Below are positions 53,354-63,121 of a stretch of DNA of 64,000 bases, piece after piece. The translations under genes were made by a program, and so were the position numbers. How positions within the stretch are numbered: position 1 is the stretch's first letter; every line of letters starts with the position of its first letter. The stretch is taken from positions 240,019 through 304,018 of the forward strand of contig CAMPHJ010000001.1 in the NCBI GenBank assembly GCA_946885845.1. Direction: 5' to 3'. The notes below the pieces were generated by a model, which was given only the letters and a program-made list of their open reading frames with translations, had not been told where the DNA came from and did no database searches. Origin of the DNA: an uncultured Sphingobium sp. Its GTDB lineage: Bacteria; Pseudomonadota; Alphaproteobacteria; Sphingomonadales; Sphingomonadaceae.

Positions 53354-54412
53354 GTGAAGCATTTCGCCTTGTTCGCCGCCACGGCTGCGGCTGCATTCAC
53401 CCTCGCCGGTTGCGGCGACCAGGGCGCTGGCGGCGGCGCTGGCGGCACTCGCGACCAGATTCGCGCAGTCGGCTCCTCGACCGTCTATCCCTTTTCCACA
53501 GCGGTCGCCGAACTGTTCGTGCAGGGCAATCCCGGCATGAAGTCGCCGATCATCGAATCGACCGGCACCGGCGGCGGCATCAAGCTGTTCTGCCAGGGCG
53601 TCGGCGCTCAATTTCCCGACATCGCCAATGCATCGCGCCGCATGAAGAAGTCCGAATTCGACGATTGCCAGAAGAACGGCGTCAAGGACATCATCGAAGT
53701 CCAGATCGGCGTCGACGGCCTTGCCTTTGCCGAGGCAAAGAACGGTCCCGGCCTGAAGCTCACGCCCAAGATCGCCTATGAAGCGCTGGCCGCCAATCCC
53801 TATGGCAAGGGTCCGAACAAGGCGCAGACCTGGAAAGATGTGGACCCCAGCCTGCCTGCGGTCGCGATCTCCGTCTTCGGTCCGCCTTCGACCAGCGGCA
53901 CCCGCGATTCGCTGGCCGAACTCATCCTGACGAAGGGTTGTGAAACCGACCCGGCCATGAAGGCCCTCAAGGAAAAGAATGAGGACGAATTCAAGGCGAC
54001 CTGCACCCGCGTCCGCGAAGACGGCAAATATGTCGACTCTGGCGAAAACGACAATCTGATCGTGCAAAAACTGGGCGCGAACCCGCAGGCGGTCGGCGTA
54101 TTCGGCTACAGCTTCCTGGAAGAAAACAAGAGCACGCTGAAGGACGTTCCCATCAATGGCGTCGAAGCGACCTATGAAACAGTTTCGTCCGGCGAATATC
54201 CCGGCGCGCGCCCGCTCTACCTCTATGTGAAGAAAGCGCATATGCAGGCCATTCCCGGCCTCCAGGCGTTCCTCAACACATTCGCGGCGAACTGGGACCC
54301 CAATGGCGCGCTGACGAAGCGTGGCATGGTCGCCGCGCCGGAGGACGCGCGCAAGGCGGGCGCACAAGCGGTCAAGTCGCTTGAGGCGCTCGACGGTTCG
54401 AAGCTGAAATAA
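53354..54412 (+). CDS. pstS: phosphate ABC transporter substrate-binding lipoprotein
   Basis: A 352-residue phosphate-binding protein. The N-terminus has a lipobox FTLAGC (Cys20), so it is anchored as a lipoprotein. Phosphate-binding residues lie in AVGSSTVYPFSTAVAE, ESTGTGGGIKLFC and SGTRDSLAEL. It collects phosphate in the periplasm for PstCA. The GTG at 53354 has GGAG eight bases upstream. It is the first gene of the pst operon and is controlled by the Pho box. Confidence 0.95.
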   Translation: MKHFALFAATAAAAFTLAGCGDQGAGGGAGGTRDQIRAVGSSTVYPFSTAVAELFVQGNPGMKSPIIESTGTGGGIKLFCQGVGAQFPDIANASRRMKKSEFDDCQKNGVKDIIEVQIGVDGLAFAEAKNGPGLKLTPKIAYEALAANPYGKGPNKAQTWKDVDPSLPAVAISVFGPPSTSGTRDSLAELILTKGCETDPAMKALKEKNEDEFKATCTRVREDGKYVDSGENDNLIVQKLGANPQAVGVFGYSFLEENKSTLKDVPINGVEATYETVSSGEYPGARPLYLYVKKAHMQAIPGLQAFLNTFAANWDPNGALTKRGMVAAPEDARKAGAQAVKSLEALDGSKLK

Positions 54413-54421
54413 GCGGAAACG

Positions 54422-55816
54422 ATGACAGGTCCTGCAATCTTCCTGCTGCTGGCAGGCCTTGGCGCAATCGCCTGGGTCAGCGCCCGCGCCCGCGCACTGC
54501 GGCTTCAAACCGCCGCGCGGACGTCGGGGCGGCGCGATGCCGTCCACAGTCTTCCGGGCTATCATGGCTGGTATGTCGCACTGTGGACGATCATTCCCGC
54601 CGCCATCTTCCTTGCCGCCTGGACGAATATCGCGCCGGGCCTGGTGACGCAGGACGTGCTGGCCAGCCCCGCCGCGCAGGACCTGCCCGTCGATGCTTTT
54701 TCGCGGTCATCCATTCTGGCGGAAGCACGGGCCATCGCGACCGGGCGACAGACGGGCGCCTTCAATCCGCTCTCGCAGGGCTTGGTCGAACCCTATCGTC
54801 AGGCTGGCGAGAAATTCGGCTATGCCGGGGCTGCGCTTGCGCTCGTCCTGGCCTTCGCCGGTGGCGCCTACGCCTTCACCCGCGTCCGCCCCGACTTCCG
54901 GGCGCGCACACGGGTCGAACGGCTGGTGATGGCGGGATTGTTGCTCGCCTCGCTGCTGGCGATCATCACCACGCTGGGCATCGTTTCATCGCTGCTGTGG
55001 GAAAGCTTCCGCTTCTTTTCGATGGTCAATCCCATCGACTTCCTGTTCGGCACGAAGTGGAGCCCGCAATCGGCGGCCATGGGCTATGGCAATGACGACG
55101 CATTCGGCGCGGTGCCGCTTTTCTGGGGCACCATCTTCATCGGCGCGATCATCGCCATGGCCGTCGCCATTCCGCTGGGCCTGATGAGCGCCATCTATCT
55201 GACCCAATATGCCAAACCGCGCGTCCGCCAGTGGATGAAGCCGATCCTGGAAGTGCTCGCGGGCGTTCCCACCGTGGTCTACGGCTATTTCGCCGCGCTC
55301 ACCATCGCCCCTGCCCTGCGCGACTTCGCCGTCGCCATCGGCATCCAAGGCGCGTCTTCGGAAAGCGCTCTGGCCGCCGGGCTTGTCATGGGCGTCATGA
55401 TCATTCCCTTCGTATCCTCCATGGCCGACGACAGCATCGCCGCCGTGCCGCAATCGATGCGCGACGGCAGCCTGGCGATGGGTGCAACCACCAGTGAGAC
55501 GATTCGCAAGGTGCTGATCCCCGCCGCCCTGCCCGGCGTCGTGGGCGGGGTGTTGCTGGCGGTCAGCCGCGCCATCGGCGAAACGATGATCGTGGTGATG
55601 GCCGCCGGTCTTGCCGCCAACCTGACCCTCAACCCCTTTGCCAGCGTGACGACCGTCACTACCCAGATCGTCCAGTTGCTGACCGGCGACCAGGAATTTG
55701 ACAGCGCCAAGACGCTGGCCGCCTTCGCACTGGGCCTTGTCCTGTTCGTCGTGACGCTGCTGCTCAACATCGTCGCCCTGCGGGTCGTGAAGAAATATCG
55801 GGAGGCGTATGAATGA
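54422..55816 (+). CDS. pstC: phosphate ABC transporter permease PstC
   Basis: A 464-residue permease, longer than enterobacterial PstC because of an N-terminal extension with two extra hydrophobic segments (residues 1-30 and 45-70) and a periplasmic loop. The conserved ABC-permease stretch EVLAGVPTVVYGYFAALT, then DDSIAAVPQSMRDGSLAMGAT with the EAA-like loop, is present. It forms the phosphate channel with PstA. The stop overlaps the pstA start (ATGA). Confidence 0.93.
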   Translation: MTGPAIFLLLAGLGAIAWVSARARALRLQTAARTSGRRDAVHSLPGYHGWYVALWTIIPAAIFLAAWTNIAPGLVTQDVLASPAAQDLPVDAFSRSSILAEARAIATGRQTGAFNPLSQGLVEPYRQAGEKFGYAGAALALVLAFAGGAYAFTRVRPDFRARTRVERLVMAGLLLASLLAIITTLGIVSSLLWESFRFFSMVNPIDFLFGTKWSPQSAAMGYGNDDAFGAVPLFWGTIFIGAIIAMAVAIPLGLMSAIYLTQYAKPRVRQWMKPILEVLAGVPTVVYGYFAALTIAPALRDFAVAIGIQGASSESALAAGLVMGVMIIPFVSSMADDSIAAVPQSMRDGSLAMGATTSETIRKVLIPAALPGVVGGVLLAVSRAIGETMIVVMAAGLAANLTLNPFASVTTVTTQIVQLLTGDQEFDSAKTLAAFALGLVLFVVTLLLNIVALRVVKKYREAYE

Positions 55817-57111
55817 GCCGCCCTGGACCTGACCACGTCGCCCAGCCCGGAACGGGGGGAGAGCCTGACATGACCAAACGCATTCCCACCGACTGGAAAT
55901 CGGACGCCATGCGCAAGCGGATCGCGCGGCGCTACGCTGCCGAACGCCGTTTCAAGGCGACCGGCATGTTCGCGGTGATCCTGTCCGCCGCGTTCCTCGC
56001 CTTCCTGCTGTTCAGCATGCTGGGCAACGGCCTGCGTGGCTTTAGCCAGACGGACATCGCGGTGAAGGTCGATTTCCCCGCTTCGCCCATATTGCTCGAT
56101 CCCGCAGCCATCACCGACCAGGCGCTCGCCAACGCCAATCTGCCGATGGTGACCGGTGAAGTGGTGAAGAAAGCGCTCGGCGCCGATGCCGGGGAATGGG
56201 TGTCACCCGCGGCCTGGACGGTCCTGCGCGACGCGATCAAGGCGGACCCTGAAATCCTGTCGCGCACCGAAACGCTGACCCTTCCCGCTTCGACCGCGAT
56301 CGACCTTGCCGCCAAGAGCGAGGGAACGCCGGAAGCCGAAGCCGCCGTGGAACGGCTCAAAAAGGCCGACTTGCTCTCGACCAGTTTCAACACCGGCTTC
56401 CTGACCGGCAGCGACGGCACCGATCCGACGCAGGCGGGCATATGGGGCGCGTTCAAGGGGTCGCTGCTGACGATGCTGGTGACGTTGGCGCTCAGCTTCC
56501 CGATCGGGGTCGCGACCGCCGTCTATCTGGAAGAATATGCGCGCAAGAACTGGCTGACCGACATTATCGAAGTGTCGATCAACAATCTGGCCGCCGTTCC
56601 TTCGATCATCTTCGGCCTGCTTGGCCTGTCGATCTTCCTGAACTTCCTGCACCTGCCGCGTTCGGCCCCGCTGGTCGGCGGCATGACGTTGGCGCTCATG
56701 ACCATGCCGGTCATCGTCATCGCTGGCCGCAATGCCATCAAATCGGTGCCGCCCAGCATCCGTGACGCGGCGCTCGGCATTGGCGCGTCGCCCGTGCAGG
56801 TGGTGTTCCATCATGTCCTGCCGCTGGCCCTGCCCGGCATCCTTACCGGCACGATCATCGGCATGGCACGCGCCCTGGGTGAGACCGCGCCGCTGCTGAT
56901 GATCGGCATGCGCGCCTTCATCGCGACCCCGCCGGGCGGGATCACCGACCCTGCGACCGTGCTGCCGGTGCAAATCTTCCTCTGGTCCGATGAAGTCTCC
57001 AAGGGCTTTGTCGAAAAGACCTCGGCTGCCATCATCGTCCTGCTGGCCTTCCTGCTCGCGATGAACGGCCTCGCCATCTACCTGCGCAACAAGTTCGAAA
57101 AACGGTGGTAA
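55813..57111 (+). CDS. pstA: phosphate ABC transporter permease PstA
   Basis: A 432-residue permease with an N-terminal extension, a membrane helix near residue 55 and a periplasmic segment before the conserved six-helix core. The core has [16 protein letters not shown] and the coupling loop [27 protein letters not shown]. Two starts are possible. ATG 55813 has GGAGG seven bases upstream and overlaps pstC; ATG 55870 also has a good GGAG. Both would give a working protein, differing by 19 residues. Confidence 0.93.
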   Translation: MSRPGPDHVAQPGTGGEPDMTKRIPTDWKSDAMRKRIARRYAAERRFKATGMFAVILSAAFLAFLLFSMLGNGLRGFSQTDIAVKVDFPASPILLDPAAITDQALANANLPMVTGEVVKKALGADAGEWVSPAAWTVLRDAIKADPEILSRTETLTLPASTAIDLAAKSEGTPEAEAAVERLKKADLLSTSFNTGFLTGSDGTDPTQAGIWGAFKGSLLTMLVTLALSFPIGVATAVYLEEYARKNWLTDIIEVSINNLAAVPSIIFGLLGLSIFLNFLHLPRSAPLVGGMTLALMTMPVIVIAGRNAIKSVPPSIRDAALGIGASPVQVVFHHVLPLALPGILTGTIIGMARALGETAPLLMIGMRAFIATPPGGITDPATVLPVQIFLWSDEVSKGFVEKTSAAIIVLLAFLLAMNGLAIYLRNKFEKRW

Positions 57112-57113
57112 CC

Positions 57114-57908
57114 ATGATGCACGAACCGCAAACGCTAAAAGCCGCCGACACGACGACCAAGATGACGGCCCGCGACGTCAAGGTCTTCTACGGCGAAAAG
57201 CAGGCCATCAACGGCGTGTCGATCGATGTCGACATGGACAATGTCACTGCCTTCATCGGCCCGTCGGGCTGTGGCAAATCGACCTTCCTGCGCACACTCA
57301 ACCGCATGAACGACACGGTGGCGAGCGCGCGGGTGGAAGGATCGATCACGCTCGACGGCGAAGATATCTACGCGCCCAGCATGGACGTGGTGCAGTTGCG
57401 CGCCCGCGTCGGCATGGTGTTTCAAAAGCCCAATCCCTTCCCCAAGTCGATTTACGAAAATATCGCCTACGGCCCCCGCATCCACGGCCTTGCCAGTTCA
57501 AAGGCGGACCTTGACGTGGTCGTCGAAAAATCCCTGCGCCGCGCTGGCCTGTGGGAAGAAGTGAAGGACCGCCTGCATGACAGCGGCACCGCGCTTTCTG
57601 GTGGTCAGCAGCAGCGGCTTTGCATCGGTCGCGCTATTGCGGTCGAACCGGAAGTCATCCTGATGGACGAACCCTGCTCGGCGCTCGACCCCATCGCCAC
57701 CGCAAAGATCGAGGAGCTGATCCACGAACTGCGCGGTCGCTACGCCATCGTCATCGTCACCCATAATATGCAGCAGGCCGCCCGCGTGTCGCAGCGCACC
57801 GCCTTCTTCCACCTTGGCGAACTCGTCGAATATGGCGTGACGTCGGACATCTTCACCAATCCCCGCCAGGAACGGACGAAGGATTACATCACCGGGCGCT
57901 ACGGCTGA
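57114..57908 (+). CDS. pstB: phosphate ABC transporter ATP-binding protein
   Basis: A 264-residue ABC ATPase. Walker A is GPSGCGKST, the Q-loop is [16 protein letters not shown], the signature is [15 protein letters not shown] and Walker B is [13 protein letters not shown], as in PstB proteins. It energises PstCA and, with PhoU, signals phosphate status to PhoR. The ATG at 57114 follows the pstA stop by two bases; the GTG at 57105 lies inside pstA and is less likely. Confidence 0.97.
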   Translation: MMHEPQTLKAADTTTKMTARDVKVFYGEKQAINGVSIDVDMDNVTAFIGPSGCGKSTFLRTLNRMNDTVASARVEGSITLDGEDIYAPSMDVVQLRARVGMVFQKPNPFPKSIYENIAYGPRIHGLASSKADLDVVVEKSLRRAGLWEEVKDRLHDSGTALSGGQQQRLCIGRAIAVEPEVILMDEPCSALDPIATAKIEELIHELRGRYAIVIVTHNMQQAARVSQRTAFFHLGELVEYGVTSDIFTNPRQERTKDYITGRYG

Positions 57909-57924
57909 GCCGGAGAGATTTCGA

Positions 57925-57999
57925 GCCAGATGATCTCATCTGGCGGCTTGGAAATCACGGCAGAGGAAATCCGGTATCGATCCGCAAAGGATCGATACC
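57925..57999 (+). other. two consecutive perfect hairpins between pstB and phoU
   Basis: The 106-base gap between pstB and phoU holds two strong inverted repeats: GCCAGATGA-TC-TCATCTGGC (57925-57944) and GGTATCGATCC-GCAAA-GGATCGATACC (57973-57999). Neither has a T-run, so they are not simple terminators. They may slow or process the transcript and set the phoU-phoB level relative to the transporter genes. That function is inferred. Confidence 0.6.
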
Positions 58000-58014
58000 A
58001 GCGGAGAGAAAGAT

Positions 58015-58710
58015 ATGGCTGAACATACGATCAAGGCGTTCGACGAGGAAATGGACAAGCTGCGCGGCCTGATCGCCGAAATGGGCGGTCGCGCGGAATC
58101 GGCGATTGAAAAGGCCATGCTGGCCCTGCAGCGCAACGACAAGGACCTGGCGGCCCAGGTGGTCGCCGATGACAAGCGCATCGACGCCATCGAAGCGGAA
58201 GTCGAAAAGCTGGCGATTGAAGTCATCGCCCTGCGCGCGCCAATGGCCAACGACCTGCGCGACGTCATCGCGGCGCTGAAGATCGTTGGCGTGGTTGAAC
58301 GGATCGGCGACTATGCCAAGAATATCGCCAAGCGGGTGCCGATGGTCGCCGCCAACCAGCATATGCTCGAACCCGTTTCCCTGCTCCCCTCCATGGGGCA
58401 GGTCGCGTCGGAAATGGTGCATGACGTGCTCAACGCCTTTGCCGCGCGCGACGCGGATCTGGCGCTTGCGGTGGTTGAGCGCGACACGGTGGTCGACGAT
58501 TTCTACAACAGCGTCTTCCGCGCGCTCGTCACTTTCATGGTCGAAAATCCCAAAACGATCAGCGAATGCGCCCATCTGCTGTTCGTTGCCAAGAATATCG
58601 AACGGATCGGCGACCACGCGACCAACGTCGCTGAGATGGTCTATTACGCCGCGACCGGCCAGACCCTGCCGGAGCGCGAGCGCGGCGGCAACCAGCCCCT
58701 GGAGGACTGA
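58015..58710 (+). CDS. phoU: phosphate signalling protein PhoU
   Basis: A 231-residue helical protein with the two three-helix repeats of PhoU. The metal-binding acidic motifs are VVADDKRIDAIEAEVE in the first repeat and the equivalent VERDTVVDDFYN in the second; GVVERIGDYAKNIAKR and NIERIGDHATNVAE are the paired conserved stretches. It links the transporter to PhoR and represses the regulon at high phosphate. GGAGAGAAAG lies just before the ATG. Confidence 0.96.
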   Translation: MAEHTIKAFDEEMDKLRGLIAEMGGRAESAIEKAMLALQRNDKDLAAQVVADDKRIDAIEAEVEKLAIEVIALRAPMANDLRDVIAALKIVGVVERIGDYAKNIAKRVPMVAANQHMLEPVSLLPSMGQVASEMVHDVLNAFAARDADLALAVVERDTVVDDFYNSVFRALVTFMVENPKTISECAHLLFVAKNIERIGDHATNVAEMVYYAATGQTLPERERGGNQPLED

Positions 58711-58712
58711 AT

Positions 58713-59414
58713 ATGGCGAGAGCCAAGATGCTTCTGGTTGAAGATGACGCGGCGCTCGCAGAACTTCTTATCTGGCACTTCAAGCGCGAGGATTTTGAGG
58801 TCGCGCATACCGTCGATGGCGAGGAAGCGCTGCTTCTGGCGCAGGAAAATGTCCCCGACATCGTCCTGCTGGACTGGATGGTGGAAAGCCTGTCCGGCAT
58901 CGAAGTCTGCCGCCGCCTGCGCCGCATGAACGGCACGGCCAATGTGCCGATCATCATGCTGACCGCGCGTGGCGAGGAAGAAGATCGCGTTCGCGGCCTT
59001 GAAACCGGCGCGGACGATTATGTGACCAAACCCTTCTCTCCCCGCGAACTGGTCGCCCGCGTCGGCGCGGTCCTCCGCCGCGTCCGCCCGGCACTTGCTG
59101 GCGAAACGCTGACCTTTGCGGATGTTGAGATGGACACGGTCGGCCACAAGGTCCGGCGCGGCGGACAAGTCGTTCCGCTCGGCCCCACCGAGTTCCGCCT
59201 GCTCAAACATTTCCTGGAACATCCCGGCTGGGTTTTCTCCCGCGAACGGCTGCTCGACAGCGTCTGGGGCCAGGACAGCGACATCGAACTGCGCACCGTC
59301 GACGTTCACATCCGCCGCCTGCGCAAGGCGATCAACGCCGACGGCAAATATCACGACATCATCCGCACCGTTCGCTCAGCGGGCTATGCGCTGGATACGG
59401 ACGGGGTGGGCTGA
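58713..59414 (+). CDS. phoB: phosphate-regulon response regulator PhoB
   Basis: A 233-residue OmpR-type regulator. The receiver has Glu10-Asp11-Asp12, the phosphorylation site Asp54 and a conserved Lys in YVTKPFSP; the winged-helix domain ends with VDVHIRRLRKAIN and VRSAGYAL. It would bind the Pho box before pstS and activate the cluster, including its own gene. The start lies two bases after the phoU stop. Confidence 0.95.
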   Translation: MARAKMLLVEDDAALAELLIWHFKREDFEVAHTVDGEEALLLAQENVPDIVLLDWMVESLSGIEVCRRLRRMNGTANVPIIMLTARGEEEDRVRGLETGADDYVTKPFSPRELVARVGAVLRRVRPALAGETLTFADVEMDTVGHKVRRGGQVVPLGPTEFRLLKHFLEHPGWVFSRERLLDSVWGQDSDIELRTVDVHIRRLRKAINADGKYHDIIRTVRSAGYALDTDGVG

Positions 59415-60085
59415 TCTCTTCCCTCACGGGGGGATTGTCAGACTTGGCACCTCCGCTCGCCCTGAGCTTGTCGAAGGACTCTACTTCCTCTTCATGCGCG
59501 GGGCTTGAAAGAAGTAACGGGCTTCGACAGGCTCAGCCCGAACGGTTTGCTTTCGTCCACCAATGGTCGGCTGCCACCGAGCAGCTTGCCAGCCTGGAAG
59601 CGGATTAGGTTGGCAGTATAGCTTTCACGTCATGCCAGCGCACGCTGGCATCTCAGGCATCGGTGCGCAACAATAGGCATGGCGCGAGGCGGCTCACCTA
59701 CGTGGTGACCAACAAGCCACGGGGCGTCCTCTATGTCGGTGGAAGCAGAAACGGAGATGCGGCATTGAGAACAGCAATGCTGAATGGCGGTACATCTCAC
59801 ACCTCACCCTGTAATCGCCTGAGACCCCAGCCTTCGCTGGGGTGACGAAAAGGACAAGAGCTGACATTCATGCGGGTGTTCGCACTCTGACGTCCGCTAC
59901 TGGTCAGCAGTCAGATCTACCGTTGGGGATGACATTTCGTGCTCCTGCGCAGGCAGGAGCCCAGTCCCGCCATCAGAGCACCTGGGTCCATGGTCGCAGA
60001 AAAACGGCCAAAACCACCCCCCTCACCGCACAAAAAAACGCCCCGACTTCCCAGCCAGAGCGCCCTCCTCACCTACACATCACCC
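59415..60085. repeat. gene-free 671-base region with palindromic repeat elements
   Basis: No convincing gene is present. The region holds five short dyad elements. (1) CCCTGAGCTTGTCGAAGG at 59460-59477. (2) Its inverted partner GCTTCGACAGGCTCAG at 59521-59536. (3) TGCCAGCG-CA-CGCTGGCA at 59633-59650. (4) CCCCAGCCTTCGCTGGGG at 59825-59842. (5) CTCCTGCGCAGGCAGGAG at 59942-59959. Elements 4 and 5 recur in variant form at 62223-62300 and 63090-63108. Short frames here are poor coding candidates, and phoB has no clear terminator. Confidence 0.75.
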
Positions 60086-60616
60086 TCAAGCCGCCTTGCG
60101 CGCCTTCACCAGCTTCTTCATCAGCATATCGCGCTTCAGGCGCGACAGATGATCGATGAACAGCACGCCCTGCAAATGGTCGATCTCATGCTGCAGGCAG
60201 GTCGCCAACAGGCCCTCCAGCTGCTCCTCATGGATCCGCCCATCCCGGTCCATCCAGCTTGCGCGGATCGTCGCGGGGCGCTCCACCTCGGCGAACTGGT
60301 CGGGCACCGACAGGCAGCCTTCATTATAGACCGACAGGTCGTCGGACCCTTCAAGAATTTCGGGATTGATGAACACCATCGGCTTCTTGACCGCAGGCGC
60401 ATCCTCTTCATCCGATTCGGGTTCCTGCAAGTCCATCACCAGGACCCGCTTTGGCACGCCCACCTGAATGGCCGCCAGGCCAATGCCCGGCGCGTCGTAC
60501 ATCGTTTCGAACATGTCGTCGATCAGGCGTTGCAGATCGTCATCGATCGTCTCCACCGGAGACGATATGGTACGCAGGCGCGGATCAGGCGCCTCAAGGA
60601 TTGGAAGAATGGCCAT
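60086..60616 (-). CDS. def: peptide deformylase
   Basis: A 176-residue metalloenzyme that removes the formyl group from new proteins. All three motifs are present: GIGLAAIQ near residue 44, EGCLSVPD with the metal-binding Cys near 108, and [11 protein letters not shown] with two His ligands and the catalytic Glu near 150. The start at 60616 gives [15 protein letters not shown], the normal beginning. A gap of 31 bases separates it from recR upstream on the same strand. Confidence 0.96.
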   Translation of the reverse strand: MAILPILEAPDPRLRTISSPVETIDDDLQRLIDDMFETMYDAPGIGLAAIQVGVPKRVLVMDLQEPESDEEDAPAVKKPMVFINPEILEGSDDLSVYNEGCLSVPDQFAEVERPATIRASWMDRDGRIHEEQLEGLLATCLQHEIDHLQGVLFIDHLSRLKRDMLMKKLVKARKAA

Positions 60617-60647
60617 GACAGAGAAATAGCCGCTCTGGCCGGGATTT

Positions 60648-61244
60648 TCAAGCGATCGGACGGCGCGCGCGCAGCGCCTGCGCCAATGTGCCTTCGTCCA
60701 GATAATCCAGCTCGCCCCCCACGGGCACGCCATGGGCCAGCTGGGTCAGCCGCACCGGGAAGCGTTCCAGCCGCTCCGCCAGATAATGCGCGGTCGTCTG
60801 CCCTTCCAGCGTGGCGTTCATCGCCAGCACGACCTCATCGATCCCGCCCGTTTCCACCCGCCTGACCAATGCGTCGATGGAAAGATCCTCCGGCCGCACG
60901 CCTTCCAGGGCCGACAGACGCCCACCCAGCACATGAAATCGCCCGGGAAACAGCCGCGATTTGTCCAGCGCCCACAGGTCCGCCACATCCTCGACCACGC
61001 AAAGCGCGCGCGCGTCCCGCCGGGCATCGACGCAGATGCCGCAAGGGTCGACCGTGTCGACATTTCCGCATATATGACAGGTCACGAGCCGATCATTCAC
61101 CGCATCGAGCGCGCGCAGCAGAGGTTCCAGCGCGCTTTCCCGTTTCTTTAGCAGGTGCAGCACCGCACGCCGCGCGGAACGCGGACCAAGACCGGGCAGA
61201 CGGGACAGCGCCTGGGTCAGCGCATCGATCTCGGGAGAAGCCAT
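60648..61244 (-). CDS. recR: recombination protein RecR
   Basis: A 198-residue recombination mediator. The helix-hairpin-helix region [11 protein letters not shown] is followed by a four-Cys zinc finger ([16 protein letters not shown]), the Toprim domain ([17 protein letters not shown]) and the Walker-like C-terminus with [26 protein letters not shown]. With RecF and RecO it loads RecA at gaps. Length is normal. It is divergent from fmt across 53 bases and followed by def. Confidence 0.96.
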   Translation of the reverse strand: MASPEIDALTQALSRLPGLGPRSARRAVLHLLKKRESALEPLLRALDAVNDRLVTCHICGNVDTVDPCGICVDARRDARALCVVEDVADLWALDKSRLFPGRFHVLGGRLSALEGVRPEDLSIDALVRRVETGGIDEVVLAMNATLEGQTTAHYLAERLERFPVRLTQLAHGVPVGGELDYLDEGTLAQALRARRPIA

Positions 61245-61297
61245 GGAACCGAGATAGGGGCTTGCAAGTCCGGGGTCAAAAGAGTTGAGAGGCCGCC

Positions 61298-62206
61298 ATG
61301 CGCATCATCTATATGGGAACCCCCGATTTCGCCGTCCCCGCGCTCATAGCGCTGGCCGCGGCGGGACATGAAATAGCGGCGGTGTACAGCCAGCCACCCC
61401 GCCCCGCCGGTCGCGGCAAGGCTCTGCGTCCTTCGCCCGTCCATGCCCAGGCGGAGCAAATGGGCATCGAAGTGCGCACCCCGGTTTCGCTGAAGGGTAC
61501 CGACGTCCAGGCCGCCTTTGCCGCGCTGAACGCCGATGTGGCGATCGTCGCTGCCTATGGCCTGATCCTGCCCCGCGCCATTCTGGAAGCGCCCGGCCAA
61601 GGCTGCCTCAACATCCACGCGTCGCTCCTCCCCCGCTGGCGGGGCGCGGCGCCGATCCAGCGCGCCATCCTGTCGGGCGACAATGTAACCGGCGTCACGA
61701 TCATGAATATGGAGGCGGGCCTCGACACCGGCCCGATGCGCGCCAAGCATGTCACCCCAATTGAGGACAAGACCGCAGGCGCGCTGACCGAAGAATTGGC
61801 ACGGGCCGGTGCCGAACTGATGGTTGAGGTGCTGGACGACCTCCCCGCTCACCCGCCGGTGCCTCAACCCCAGGACGGCGTCACCTACGCATCAAAGGTC
61901 GACAAGAGCGAGGCCCGCATCGACTTCACCCGCGACGCGCATCAGGTCGAACGGCAGATACGCGCCTTCAATCCCTTCCCCGGCGCATTCCTGGAATATC
62001 GCGGTGAACGCTTCCGCATCCTCGCCGCCCATGTGGAGGAACATGAAGGTCCCGCAGGCGAATTGCTAGACAACAGCCTTCTCATCGGCTGCGGCCATGG
62101 CGCCATCCGCCCGACGCTGATCCAGCGCGCGGGCAAGGGCGCGATGTCGCCGGGCGAGCTGCTGCGCGGCTACGACATGCCCGCAGGATCGCGCGTCGAT
62201 GGCTAG
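61298..62206 (+). CDS. fmt: methionyl-tRNA formyltransferase
   Basis: A 302-residue enzyme that formylates initiator Met-t[16 protein letters not shown] N-terminus (here [13 protein letters not shown]), the catalytic-domain motif [17 protein letters not shown] and [17 protein letters not shown] are present, and the C-terminal OB-fold domain is complete. GAGAGG lies before the ATG. With def nearby, it supplies the formylation cycle. The next gene on this strand is truA. Confidence 0.96.
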   Translation: MRIIYMGTPDFAVPALIALAAAGHEIAAVYSQPPRPAGRGKALRPSPVHAQAEQMGIEVRTPVSLKGTDVQAAFAALNADVAIVAAYGLILPRAILEAPGQGCLNIHASLLPRWRGAAPIQRAILSGDNVTGVTIMNMEAGLDTGPMRAKHVTPIEDKTAGALTEELARAGAELMVEVLDDLPAHPPVPQPQDGVTYASKVDKSEARIDFTRDAHQVERQIRAFNPFPGAFLEYRGERFRILAAHVEEHEGPAGELLDNSLLIGCGHGAIRPTLIQRAGKGAMSPGELLRGYDMPAGSRVDG

Positions 62207-62222
62207 CTTCGCCACACCCAAT

Positions 62223-62300
62223 CGTCATCCCAGCGAAGGCTGGGATCTCAGGCCATGTGGCGCGCTGCCTCCCAAGATCCCAGCCTTCGCTGGGATGACG
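62223..62300. repeat. inverted pair of palindromic repeats between fmt and truA
   Basis: Two copies of the same element face each other: CCCAGCGAAGGCTGGGATCT at 62229-62248 and its reverse, AGATCCCAGCCTTCGCTGGG, at 62275-62294, with CGTCAT/ATGACG on their outer sides. Each copy is itself a hairpin and the pair can form a larger stem. It is the same family as the element at 59825-59842. It separates two housekeeping genes and may affect their transcript. Confidence 0.8.
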
Positions 62301-62329
62301 GCGGTGGCTCGGGTGCACCTGCCAATCCA

Positions 62330-63073
62330 ATGACCCGCTTCGCCTTCACCGTGGAATTTGACGGCCGCCCCTTCATGGGCTGGCAGCGGCAATCACACGG
62401 CCCCAGCGTGCAGCAAGCGCTGGAAGACGCGATCCACGCCGTCACTGGTGAACGCGCCGTCATCCATGCCGCAGGCCGCACGGACGCGAGCGTCCACGGC
62501 CTCGCCATGCGCGCACATGCCGACATCGACAAGGAAATCGCCCCCTTCCGCCTGATGGAGGCCATAAACGCCCGCCTGCGCCCGCATCCTGTCGCGGTCA
62601 TTGACTGCGAACCGGTGCCGGACGACTGGCACGCCCGATTTTCCTGCACGGGCCGATCCTATGTCTATCGCATCGCCAACCGCCGTGCACCGCTGACCTT
62701 CGAACGCGGCCTTGTATGGCGGGTCATCCAGCCGCTCGACAGCGACGCGATGCAGCAGGCCGCGCAATTATTGGTCGGACGCCATGACTTCACCACCTTC
62801 CGCTCCGCCCATTGCCAGGCGGAAAGCCCGCTAAAGTCGCTCGACCGGCTGGATGTCGAACGGCAGGGCGACCGCATCGCAATCCATGCAGAGGCGCGAT
62901 CCTTCCTGCATCATCAGGTCCGGTCGATGGTGGGCTGCCTCGCGCTGGTCGGCATGGGCCGCTGGTCGATCGCCGACATGAAAGCCGCCCGCGATGCAAA
63001 AGACCGCGCCGCGCTAGGCCTCAACGCGCCGCCGGACGGTCTATATTTCGTTAGGGCGAATTACCCCGCCTAG
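62330..63073 (+). CDS. truA: tRNA pseudouridine(38-40) synthase
   Basis: A 247-residue pseudouridine synthase. The catalytic Asp52 is in [23 protein letters not shown] near the N-terminus and [17 protein letters not shown] near the C-terminus are characteristic of TruA. It modifies U38-U40 in the anticodon arm of many tRNAs. The ATG at 62330 begins the conserved N-terminus; the longer frame from 62255 runs into the repeat and is not accepted. Confidence 0.95.
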   Translation: MTRFAFTVEFDGRPFMGWQRQSHGPSVQQALEDAIHAVTGERAVIHAAGRTDASVHGLAMRAHADIDKEIAPFRLMEAINARLRPHPVAVIDCEPVPDDWHARFSCTGRSYVYRIANRRAPLTFERGLVWRVIQPLDSDAMQQAAQLLVGRHDFTTFRSAHCQAESPLKSLDRLDVERQGDRIAIHAEARSFLHHQVRSMVGCLALVGMGRWSIADMKAARDAKDRAALGLNAPPDGLYFVRANYPA

Positions 63074-63087
63074 CCCAACCAGATGCC

Positions 63088-63113
63088 GTGCTCCTGCGAA
63101 GGCAGGAGCCCAG
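63088..63113. repeat. palindromic repeat after truA
   Basis: CTCCTGCGAAGGCAGGAG, flanked by GTG and CCCAG, is a variant of the element at 59942-59959. It lies between the convergent ends of truA and the transporter gene and could act as a two-way transcript end. Confidence 0.7.
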
Positions 63114-63121
63114 CCCATGAC

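Noticed and set aside
53291..54565. A 424-codon minus-strand frame across pstS
   Set aside because: It is antisense to a clear pstS gene and has no recognisable domain; its composition is that of a frame shadow.
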